Positions 1 to 5,299 of a stretch of 8,820 nt of DNA are shown here, piece after piece (the stretch's first letter is position 1; each line of letters opens with the position of its first letter). The position numbers and the translations under genes were made by a program. Origin of the DNA: CAZCWX01 sp964502465 (GTDB lineage: Bacteria > Desulfobacterota > Binatia > Bin18); assembly GCA_964502465.1 (NCBI GenBank), contig CAZCWX010000504.1:1-8820 (forward strand), given 5' to 3'. The notes under the pieces are model-generated. The model did not search any database and had not been told where the DNA came from. It saw only the letters and a program-made list of their open reading frames with translations.

Positions 1-297
1 GCCCTGGAAGACTATCAATGGATGCAACAGAATGTTGCAAAGATTTGCGCAACTCGTACCCGTTTGACCATGGCACTACGAGAGCTGGGATACTTCGTCT
101 ATGACTCGCAGGCAAATTTCGTCCTGGCGCGGAAAGCAGAAGTGAACCAGAAACCAGTCTACCTCGGGTTGAAGGAGCAAGGGATTGTGGTGCGCTATTT
201 TTCTTCACCTGATCTGTGTGATTGCTTGCGTATGACCATCGGCACAGATGAGCAAATTGACAGATTGCTCGAAGGTATGAAGCAACTGGTGGGGTAA
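1..297 (+). CDS. hisC: Histidinol-phosphate aminotransferase, C-terminal part (cut by window edge)
   Basis: This is the last 98 residues of a fold-type I PLP aminotransferase; frame 1 is open from the first base to the TAA at 295-297. HisC transfers an amino group from glutamate to imidazole-acetol phosphate in cytosolic histidine synthesis. The piece has the small C-terminal domain of the family: a helix (VAKICATRTRLTMALRELGY), the strand with SQANFVLAR, then GIVVRYFS and LRMTIGTDEQIDRLLEGMKQ. The Arg of LRMTIG is the conserved substrate-binding arginine of HisC-type enzymes. The PLP lysine lies upstream of the window and cannot be seen. Other class I/II aminotransferases share this tail, but the RYF...LRxTIGT pattern fits HisC best. 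No T-rich terminator follows; the next gene begins about 240 bases on, after repeats. Confidence 0.82.
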   Translation, partial: ALEDYQWMQQNVAKICATRTRLTMALRELGYFVYDSQANFVLARKAEVNQKPVYLGLKEQGIVVRYFSSPDLCDCLRMTIGTDEQIDRLLEGMKQLVG

Positions 298-334
298 TAC
301 AAAGTGGCTGGTGTCCAGAATTTGTGCAAATTCC

Positions 335-387
335 TGGATTCCCGCCTACGCGGGAATGACGTCATGCCCGTGGAAACGGGCATCCAG
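335..387. repeat. Double-hairpin REP/BIME-like palindrome
   Basis: Two 20-base hairpins with the same 8-4-8 design lie side by side. The first is 338-357 (ATTCCCGC, loop CTAC, GCGGGAAT) and the second is 364-383 (ATGCCCGT, loop GGAA, ACGGGCAT). They are joined around the perfect palindrome ATGACGTCAT (355-364) and flanked by CTGGAT (335-340) and ATCCAG (382-387). The whole unit is therefore also an imperfect inverted repeat. The first half matches the dRS3-like ATTCCC...GGGAAT repeats known from many proteobacterial genomes. It reads like two REP units in opposite orientation, the arrangement mobilised by RAYT (REP-associated tyrosine transposase) proteins. It may also act as a barrier to transcription leaving hisC. 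Confidence 0.75.
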
Positions 388-480
388 AGAAGTGGGGGGC
401 TGCCTCTCGCAACCAGTGCACAGATTTCATACATGAGCCTACAAAGTTTCCAACCACAACTATTTTTCACGGCGCAAAGA

Positions 481-516
481 CCCTCACCCAACCCTCTCCC
501 ACCTTGCGGGAGAGGG
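481..516. repeat. CCCTCACCC / CCCTCTCCC hairpin repeat
   Basis: A perfect 9-base stem (CCCTCTCCC at 492-500, GGGAGAGGG at 508-516) with a 7-base loop is preceded by CCCTCACCCAA and followed by six A residues. This is a commonly seen dispersed intergenic repeat type in proteobacterial-like genomes. It ends 23 bases before the start codon of the following gene, so it would lie in that gene's leader. It lacks a T-tract on the plus strand, so it is not a clear terminator in that direction. Confidence 0.6.
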
Positions 517-539
517 AAAAAACAGGACAAGGAGCCACA

Positions 540-1586
540 ATGAAATTCTCCCTCTTTCACCTCCCGAGCTTCTTTCCAGAATTCCACCGCAGCGAAGAAC
601 AGTTCTATCAAGATATGCTGACCGAGACTGACTGGGCGGAAGCGCATGGGTTTCATTCGGTCTGGTTTGCCGAGCACCACTTTCACCACTATGGTGGACA
701 TATTCCCTCGGTGCCGGTGCTTGGTGCAGCGGTCGCACAGCGCACCAAGAAGCTTCGTATTGGTTCGGGCATTGTGTTACTCCCTTTGCAGGATCCTATC
801 CGTGTAGCTGAAGAATATGCCATGCTTGATTGTCTCTCTGGTGGACGGTTGGAATTCGGCATCGGCCGCGGGTTTCAGAAGATGGAATATGACGCCTTTG
901 AACGCAACATGGCGGACAGTCGGGTGCTCTTTGAAGAAGCTCATGACATCATTCTCAAAGCCTGGACCGAGGAACGCTTTTCCTATGAGGGGAAGTTCCG
1001 CACTGTGCGGAATCTCAAGGTCATCCCAAAGCCGGTGCAGAAGCTCCCGCCAATTTATGTCGCCTGTATTTTTACTGGCGAGTCATTCCAGTGGACCGGA
1101 CGGATGGGGTACAACCTCATGGTCGTGCCCTATGCCTCGCCGGACCCTGAATTTTTAGCCGGGAAAATCAAGCTCTTCCGTGATACCCGTACAGCCCATG
1201 GCTATAAAACTGACCCCGAGGTGCTAGGAGTCTATCACTTCTACTGTGGTGAAACTGCAGCAAAAGCCAAAGAGGAGCCCCGAGAAGCGCTGATCCGCTA
1301 TGTTCGCTCCGTTGCGGACTCGAACCAGGAAGCCGCATATTCCGATCAATATCAGGCGTACCAAGGGCTACAACAGTTCATGAAAGCCGTTGATTACGAA
1401 GGCTATCTGTATCCGCACAAGGTCATCTTTGGCGACCCAGACCAATGTGCTGAGCGCATCAAACAGATTCAGGCGGCTGGAGTCACCAATATCAGTTTGC
1501 TCGCCAATTTTGGTGGCCTTGCTCACCCGCAGGTATTGGCTTCACTTGACCGATTTGCCAAATATGTCGTGCCGAGGTTTCAATGA
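540..1586 (+). CDS. LLM-class flavin-dependent oxidoreductase (luciferase-like monooxygenase)
   Basis: A 348-residue protein of the bacterial luciferase-like (LuxA/SsuD) TIM-barrel superfamily. Members use reduced FMN or F420 and usually O2 to oxidise organic substrates in the cytosol. Family marks are the N-terminal strand MKFSLFHLPSFF, the helix-strand with HGFHSVWFAEHHF (residues 36-48), then KLRIGSGIVLLPLQDPIRVAEE (71-92) and LSGGRLEFGIGRG (99-111), which carry the flavin-site segments. The length is normal. The ATG at 540 is chosen because AAGGAG lies at 527-532, eight bases before it. An in-frame ATG at 504 falls inside the hairpin repeat and adds only 12 non-family residues. It starts a plus-strand run with a dioxygenase-like gene and a crotonase, suggesting oxidative breakdown of an aromatic compound. 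Flavin type and substrate cannot be read from the sequence. Confidence 0.9.
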   Translation: MKFSLFHLPSFFPEFHRSEEQFYQDMLTETDWAEAHGFHSVWFAEHHFHHYGGHIPSVPVLGAAVAQRTKKLRIGSGIVLLPLQDPIRVAEEYAMLDCLSGGRLEFGIGRGFQKMEYDAFERNMADSRVLFEEAHDIILKAWTEERFSYEGKFRTVRNLKVIPKPVQKLPPIYVACIFTGESFQWTGRMGYNLMVVPYASPDPEFLAGKIKLFRDTRTAHGYKTDPEVLGVYHFYCGETAAKAKEEPREALIRYVRSVADSNQEAAYSDQYQAYQGLQQFMKAVDYEGYLYPHKVIFGDPDQCAERIKQIQAAGVTNISLLANFGGLAHPQVLASLDRFAKYVVPRFQ

Positions 1587-1590
1587 AACT

Positions 1591-1686
1591 GAGCTCTCAG
1601 CTCTCAGCAATCAGCGATCAGCTCTATATGGAAGGCGACAGCCTTTCCTATTTTTGCTGAAAGCTGACTGCTGAAGGCTGACTGCT
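1591..1686 (-). repeat. Heptamer palindromic element, copy A (internally deleted)
   Basis: The left arm is a run of seven-base units ending in TCAG (CTCTCAG CTCTCAG CAATCAG CGATCAG, 1594-1621). The right arm carries GCTGANN/GCTGACT units (about 1656-1686). The middle is a short hairpin, GGAAGGCgacaGCCTTTCC. Read on the minus strand, this is the same element as copy B: CTCTATATGGAAGGC (1622-1636) and AGCCTTTCCTATTTTTGCTG (1640-1659) match the reverse complement of B exactly. The roughly 60-base central hairpin of B is missing. It fills almost the whole gap between the flavin oxidoreductase and the cupin gene, and ends a few bases before the latter's ribosome binding site. Confidence 0.8.
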
Positions 1687-1692
1687 AAAAAA

Positions 1693-1699
1693 AGGAGGG
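1693..1699 (+). promoter_or_regulatory. Strong Shine-Dalgarno site of the cupin gene
   Basis: AGGAGGG lies just four bases before the ATG at 1704, directly after the end of repeat A and a run of A residues. It fixes the start of the homogentisate-dioxygenase-like gene. The core is near-perfect and the spacing is on the short side. The repeat A hairpins immediately upstream could affect access to it. Confidence 0.7.
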
Positions 1700-1703
1700 T
1701 CCC

Positions 1704-2828
1704 ATGAAGATCCAATATTCTAAGGGCAAAGTCCCCAAGCAGGCGCACGTCGCCATTCCCGAAGGGCTCTATGAAGAGGAGCACGGTCGTCAGGGTTTCT
1801 TCGGGCCAGTGACGCAGTTTTATCACACCCACCCACCCACCGATTGGAAGCGTATCGAAGGACCCCTGAAACCACGCGCCTTCTCCTCTTATGACCTGAA
1901 GCCAATTGATCTCGATGATCCTCGTGGCGAGCCCATCAGGCTGCTGTACAATAACGACGTGGCCTTGTGCATTTCCCGCCGTTCAGAGCCGATGCCGTTC
2001 TGCTTCCGCAACGGTGACGGCGATGAGATTCACTTTATTCATCGGGGTCGTGGGGTGCTGCAAAGCGACTTTGGTCCTCTGCCCTATACTGAGGGGGACT
2101 ACATCGTGATCCCGAAGGGCACCACCTACCGAGTCGTCCCAGAAACACGAGACAATTTTACCCTGATCATTCAATCACGCGGGACAATCGGTTTTCCCGA
2201 CCGCGCCGGTGTTGGTCATTATGCTCCATTTGACTACGATGTGATTGAAACACCAGAGCCTGAACCAGTCACTGAACAGCGCGACGAGTGGGAACTGCGT
2301 GTACGACGGCGCGGAGAGTACACCTCGGTATTCTATGACTTCTGTCCGCTCGATGTGGTTGGTTGGAAAGGCACCCATTCCGTCTTTAAACTCAATGTCA
2401 AAGACTTTCGGCCTTTGATGAGCGAAGGCATTCACCTTCCGCCAAGCGCCCATGGCACGTTCCAGGCGGAAGGATTTGTCGTGTGCACGTTCGCTCCACG
2501 TCCACTTGAAGGTGATCCGAAGGCGCTGCGGGTTCCCTGGTATCACCGTAATATCGATTACGATGAAGTCTTCTTCGTCCACAGCGGTGAGTTCACCTTG
2601 AGTCGCAGGAGTGGCACTACTCCGTCCGGAGTTCTGTCGTTGAACCCACAAGGGCTGCATCATGGTCCGCAACCGGGTGTCTGGGAAAACAGCATCAAGA
2701 ATTGGCAAAAGGATGCCCGTTTGGAGTTCGTCGCTATCAATCTCGATACTGAGGCGCCTTTGCTCATGACTCAGGAGGTTCAGGAGGTCGAGATCAAAGG
2801 GTATGCCGATTTGTGGGCGAAGAAGTAG
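1704..2828 (+). CDS. Homogentisate 1,2-dioxygenase-like cupin
   Basis: A 374-residue double-cupin protein of the homogentisate 1,2-dioxygenase (HGD/HmgA) family, non-heme Fe(II) enzymes that open the ring of homogentisate to maleylacetoacetate. The N-terminal family signature YEEEHGRQGFFGPVTQFYHTHPPT spans residues 23-46. A first cupin core with GDGDEIHFIHRGRG follows at 104-117. The C-terminal cupin has YHRNIDYDEVFF (280-291) and GLHHGPQPG (317-325). By comparison with human HGD, where iron is held by His335, Glu341 and His371, the ligands here should be His281, Glu288 and His320. The His-Glu gap is one residue longer than in the human enzyme. At about 374 residues it is shorter than the roughly 430-450 of true HGD, so a related gentisate-like or other aromatic substrate is possible. 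The start is set by AGGAGGG at 1693-1699. It lies between inverted repeat copies A and B and probably acts with the flanking oxidoreductase and crotonase. Confidence 0.82.
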   Translation: MKIQYSKGKVPKQAHVAIPEGLYEEEHGRQGFFGPVTQFYHTHPPTDWKRIEGPLKPRAFSSYDLKPIDLDDPRGEPIRLLYNNDVALCISRRSEPMPFCFRNGDGDEIHFIHRGRGVLQSDFGPLPYTEGDYIVIPKGTTYRVVPETRDNFTLIIQSRGTIGFPDRAGVGHYAPFDYDVIETPEPEPVTEQRDEWELRVRRRGEYTSVFYDFCPLDVVGWKGTHSVFKLNVKDFRPLMSEGIHLPPSAHGTFQAEGFVVCTFAPRPLEGDPKALRVPWYHRNIDYDEVFFVHSGEFTLSRRSGTTPSGVLSLNPQGLHHGPQPGVWENSIKNWQKDARLEFVAINLDTEAPLLMTQEVQEVEIKGYADLWAKK

Positions 2829-2839
2829 GAGAGCTTTTG

Positions 2840-2976
2840 GCTCTTAGCAGTCAGCTTTCAGCAAAAATAGGAAAGGCTTGAGGCTGTAGGCCACAGGCTG
2901 CAGGGAGGGGTCCCTAAAGCCTATAGCCTGCGGCCTGTAGCCTTCCATATAGAGCTGATTGCTGACCGCTGAGCGC
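2840..2976 (+). repeat. Heptamer palindromic element, copy B (full length)
   Basis: About 137 bases fill the gap between the cupin and crotonase genes. The outer arms are seven-base units (CTCTTAG CAGTCAG CTTTCAG on the left; GCTGATT GCTGACC GCTGAGC on the right), forming imperfect terminal inverted repeats matching at about 18 of 23 positions. Inside is a second inverted repeat, again in seven-base steps: GGCTGTA GGCCACA GGCTGCA (2882-2902) faces CCTATAG CCTGCGG CCTGTAG (2920-2940) across GGGAGGGGTCCCTAAAG. Left and right arms share the fixed bases and vary at two or three positions per unit. No ORF lies inside, so it is a non-coding MITE-like or REP-like element. Its right end lies 18 bases before the crotonase ATG. 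Confidence 0.82.
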
Positions 2977-2994
2977 TTTTTGAGAAAGAGCTAC

Positions 2995-3870
2995 ATGGAT
3001 CGCATCATCTTCGAAAAGAACCCGCCAATTGCGCGTGTCACATTTAACCGGCCCGAGGTTGTGAATGCCACCGACCCATTGTTTGTCAAAGAACTCCTTG
3101 CTATAGGCAAAGCCCTAGTGAAGGAAAAAACCATTCGCGTGGTACTGGTGACTGGTGCTGGACGTGGCTTCTGCTCAGGAATCGATCTGCAAGCGCTCTC
3201 GCGAGACGAAATCAAACACCCGTGGTTCCGCCAGTGGGAAGATGCCGTTCGTGTGTTTGAGACCCTGTACGACAAAGCGCTCATCTGTGGCATCCGCGGC
3301 GCATGCATCGGTGGCGGTCTGCAGTTTTCTTTAGCCTGTGACATGCGTATCGCGACTGAAGATGCGTTTTTCAGCCTCACCGCGGTTCGCCACAGCATTA
3401 TCCCTGGCCTTGGCACCTTCCGCCTGCCGCGTGCACTCGGGATGAATCGCGGGAAACTCCTGGCGCTCGTCGCTGCACGCATCACTGCTCAGCAAGCCCT
3501 CGAATGGGGACTCGTAGACAAGGTCGTGAAGACAGAGGAACTAGAGGCTGCATTGAACGAGGCAGCGGAGCTGTTCTTACAAACCGCCCCTACAGCGTTT
3601 CGTGAGTCCAAGAAACTGCTTTTGCAGTGCTTCGATCTTCCATACAACCGCTTCCTCGAAGCCTATCTCAAAGGCCAAAAAGCCTGCCTCACCTCACCTG
3701 ACCATGAAGTCTCCAGTGAAGCTTACCTCACAAAGCGCTCGCCGGATTTTGGCCAAGCCGCGCAGCAGCGAAGTACTCGTCCGGCAAGGCATAGATTGGT
3801 GGTAGTGAAAAAGACAAAAAGAAGGACCTCAAGACTTGCAGGTCCTCCATACAGAAAAGCAAAAGGATAA
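2995..3870 (+). CDS. Enoyl-CoA hydratase/isomerase (crotonase) family protein without the classical catalytic glutamates
   Basis: A 291-residue crotonase-fold protein acting on acyl-CoA esters in the cytosol. Family marks are ITFNRP-like ARVTFNRP (13-20), the first oxyanion segment GRGFCSGIDL (56-65), the second segment GACIGGGLQFSLACD (102-116), and IPGLGTFRLPRALG (136-149). In rat enoyl-CoA hydratase the two catalytic residues are Glu144 (GGGCE) and Glu164 (GQPE). Aligned here these positions are Gln110 and Ala130, so water addition in the usual way is unlikely. An isomerase, hydrolase, decarboxylase or C-C lyase of the superfamily is more likely. The family usually ends near KRSPDF (248-252 here); a further 39 residues, rich in Arg and Lys, follow. 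The ATG at 2995 (GAGAAAGAG upstream) is chosen over a TTG at 2959, which lies inside repeat B. Confidence 0.87.
   Translation: MDRIIFEKNPPIARVTFNRPEVVNATDPLFVKELLAIGKALVKEKTIRVVLVTGAGRGFCSGIDLQALSRDEIKHPWFRQWEDAVRVFETLYDKALICGIRGACIGGGLQFSLACDMRIATEDAFFSLTAVRHSIIPGLGTFRLPRALGMNRGKLLALVAARITAQQALEWGLVDKVVKTEELEAALNEAAELFLQTAPTAFRESKKLLLQCFDLPYNRFLEAYLKGQKACLTSPDHEVSSEAYLTKRSPDFGQAAQQRSTRPARHRLVVVKKTKRRTSRLAGPPYRKAKG
3808..3846 (-). terminator. Probable intrinsic terminator for minus-strand transcripts
   Basis: Read on the minus strand, a perfect 7-base stem (AGGACCT at 3846-3840, AGGTCCT at 3829-3823) with a 10-base loop is followed directly by TCTTTTTGTCTTTTT. This is a good Rho-independent terminator shape for the leftward ergothioneine/asparaginase transcript, about 450 bases past the asparaginase stop. 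It is unusual in lying inside the last codons of the plus-strand crotonase gene, where it encodes most of that protein's basic tail. On the plus strand the hairpin has no T-tract after it. Confidence 0.6.
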
Positions 3871-3892
3871 CTTGGCGAAGTTCTTCTGAGAT

Positions 3893-4060
3893 ATGGCGAA
3901 AGTTGCTTTCACCTTCTTCATTATTGCCCCTTTCGTTCAAGCCCAACCGTATGGATTGCTGCATGTGTTAGGGGGACTTGTTATTGGCTTTACCCTCGTC
4001 GTTATCGGCTATATGCTGGATGGTCGGAAAGTGACGGAGGAACAGCATGACTCCCTATGA
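3893..4060 (+). CDS. Small membrane protein, 55 residues, function unknown
   Basis: An ATG at 3893 opens a 55-codon frame ending at TGA 4058-4060. The protein starts MAKVAFTFFIIAPFVQAQPYG and continues with a hydrophobic stretch (about residues 22-42: LLHVLGGLVIGFTLVVIGYML), then a charged tail DGRKVTEEQHDSL. The first 18 residues could be either a membrane segment or a signal peptide ending in VQA, so one or two membrane spans are predicted. The ribosome binding site is weak (only GAG at 3888-3890). It lies 22 bases after the crotonase stop in the same direction and overlaps the next small ORF by 14 bases, which supports translational coupling. I do not recognise a family. Hydrophobic composition with charged ends argues that it is a real gene, but chance is not excluded. 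Confidence 0.5.
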   Translation: MAKVAFTFFIIAPFVQAQPYGLLHVLGGLVIGFTLVVIGYMLDGRKVTEEQHDSL

Positions 4061-4142
4061 CGTTGGGCTTCTGATATTCGGTGCTATTGCCGTAGCAGGC
4101 ATCTTGATCCTGCTTCTCGATAAAGGCCTGAAGAATAGATGA
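4047..4142 (+). CDS. Single-span micro-membrane protein, 31 residues, function unknown
   Basis: The ATG at 4047 begins a 31-residue peptide, MTPYDVG followed by a hydrophobic span of about 18 residues (LLIFGAIAVAGILILLLD) and a basic end KGLKNR. The positive C-terminus suggests an N-out, C-in single membrane helix. A strong GGAGG sits at 4036-4040, six bases before the ATG and inside the end of the 55-residue ORF, which it overlaps. That ribosome binding site and the compact membrane design make it a credible micro-protein, in size like accessory subunits such as KdpF or CydX. I see no sequence match to those, and no partner complex is encoded nearby. Confidence 0.5.
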   Translation: MTPYDVGLLIFGAIAVAGILILLLDKGLKNR

Positions 4143-4148
4143 ACGATT

Positions 4149-4280
4149 CTATTCCAACCACCAGCGGCTCATATCCAATTCAATCGCCTTAAATGGTTCG
4201 GCAGACACGGTTTCTGCACCACCATGGGTGCCAACTACAACCCAGCGTTGTCCTTTCTTATTGAGAAAGCAGTCGCTTCA
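4149..4280 (-). pseudogene. C-terminal remnant of a Uma2-family (DUF820) nuclease-like protein
   Basis: On the minus strand a frame free of stops from about 4277 to the TAG at 4151-4149 encodes roughly 42 residues: a segment FLNKKGQRWVVVGTHGGAET, then VSAEPFKAIELDMSRWWLE. The pattern of a W-V-V-V strand, GTHGG(A/D)ETV, AEPF.AIELD and a closing W resembles the C-terminal end of Uma2-type PD-(D/E)XK-fold proteins as I remember them. No start codon or upstream domain remains; stop codons precede it and the asparaginase gene ends 15 bases before, in another frame. It therefore looks like a gene tail left by a rearrangement at the edge of the minus-strand cluster. The family assignment is from memory and moderate. 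Confidence 0.42.
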
Positions 4281-4294
4281 CTCCGCCTATTCCA

Positions 4295-5296
4295 TTAGGT
4301 GTTCGTCTTCTCAGTGATGAACTCCTGTCCAAATGGCACATACGGAATATGCAAGCCGAGGCTAAGCATGAGGCGAATACGCGCTTTCCGCGGGGTGAGA
4401 TAATCTTCGATCGCTACACCAGCAGCGGTGAGGTCATCGTAGGCACCAGGATAGTAATAATGTTCAGCCGTGCGTCCGCTTGTCGCACTGGAGCACAGCA
4501 CGATAGGGAGGCCAGTTTCCGCAAGCGTAAGGATGCGCTGCCGTGCTCCTGGTGGAATACTTCCTGCTGCCATCGCAGCAATAATCACCCCCTGTACAGA
4601 GCCCTCGTGAATGCGATCCAACAGGGCAGCATCGTCCGCCACTCCCAGAGTGAAAATCGGGACGCTTGTCGGGAGTGACTCTGGAATTTTGCCGAAACGA
4701 GCACGAGGAACCGGATGCCAGGCGAACTCGACCTGATCTCCTATAATGCGGCCAATCGCTGCCCCTCGACGTGCGGCAAACGCGTCAATCGCTCCGCTAT
4801 CAGCCTTGTACACACTCCACGCCTCAAAGATTTCATCGTTCATTGTTACGAGCGCCCCATATTCAGACGTCGCCCTCTGTACCACTCGCAACGCATTTTC
4901 TAGATTGCTGATTCCATCAAATCCGGTGGCCCACCCTGGTCTCATCGCTCCAGTGAACACAAGTGGCACAGAGGCAACCACCGTTTCGTCAACGAAATAA
5001 GCTACCTCTTCTAGGGTATCAGTACCGTGGGTGATCACGATCCCATCGCGATCGTTTGTCGTCTCGCGCTGGATACAACGGGCGAACGTCAGCACATCTT
5101 CGGGTTGGCAATACGTCTGAGATTGCCCAGTGAAATCAACACAACGGACTTCCACCTCCGTCGCTATGGAGGTCAGTGCGAGGAGATCTGCAGCAGAACG
5201 GGTAAACACGCTACGACCGGTCTGTGGGTGCTTAAGCATACTAATTGTCCCGCCGGTCGCGATAAAAAGAATCCGCGGCTTTTGTCTGTTTTCCAC
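4295..5296 (-). CDS. L-asparaginase (type I/II bacterial family)
   Basis: A 333-residue asparaginase/glutaminase-family amidohydrolase, converting asparagine to aspartate and ammonia. The catalytic motifs are intact. TGGTI (residues 14-18) holds the nucleophile Thr17, and HGTDTLEE (90-97) holds Thr92 and Asp93. Lys164 in SVYKADS completes the Thr-Asp-Lys triad seen in E. coli AnsB (Thr12, Thr89, Asp90, Lys162). FTGAMRP (114-120) and MNDEI (152-156) are also typical. No signal peptide is visible, so it should be cytosolic. The start is a GTG at 5296-5294, three bases after the egtD stop; no internal Met precedes TGGTI, and no strong Shine-Dalgarno is seen. Translation is probably coupled to egtD. 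Such tight linkage to an ergothioneine gene is unusual and may mean it works on a product or by-product of that pathway, but this is inference. Confidence 0.9.
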   Translation of the reverse strand: MENRQKPRILFIATGGTISMLKHPQTGRSVFTRSAADLLALTSIATEVEVRCVDFTGQSQTYCQPEDVLTFARCIQRETTNDRDGIVITHGTDTLEEVAYFVDETVVASVPLVFTGAMRPGWATGFDGISNLENALRVVQRATSEYGALVTMNDEIFEAWSVYKADSGAIDAFAARRGAAIGRIIGDQVEFAWHPVPRARFGKIPESLPTSVPIFTLGVADDAALLDRIHEGSVQGVIIAAMAAGSIPPGARQRILTLAETGLPIVLCSSATSGRTAEHYYYPGAYDDLTAAGVAIEDYLTPRKARIRLMLSLGLHIPYVPFGQEFITEKTNT

Positions 5297-5299
5297 AAC

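Noticed and set aside
481..522. Rho-independent terminator for hisC
   Set aside because: The stem is strong, but the plus strand carries A residues rather than a T-tract after it, and it lies almost 200 bases past the hisC stop in the leader of the next gene.
195..738. Minus-strand open frames of 168 and 84 residues across the hisC-LLM gap
   Set aside because: They run antisense through the end of hisC, two hairpin repeats and the start of the oxidoreductase gene. Their composition (PRRRESR, FPLPQGGRG) is the typical translation of these repeats, so they are shadows.
1591..1686. CRISPR array suggested by regular short repeats
   Set aside because: The period is only seven bases with no spacers of 30 or more bases and no cas genes. 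The arrays are heptamer tandem units in inverted arms.
2959..2994. TTG start giving 12 extra residues on the crotonase
   Set aside because: This stretch includes the right end of repeat B. The ATG at 2995 gives the normal family N-terminus and has a purine-rich ribosome binding site.
3728..3964. Minus-strand 78-residue frame opposite the crotonase end
   Set aside because: It runs through the terminator hairpin and antisense to the crotonase and small ORF, with no ribosome binding site or family pattern.
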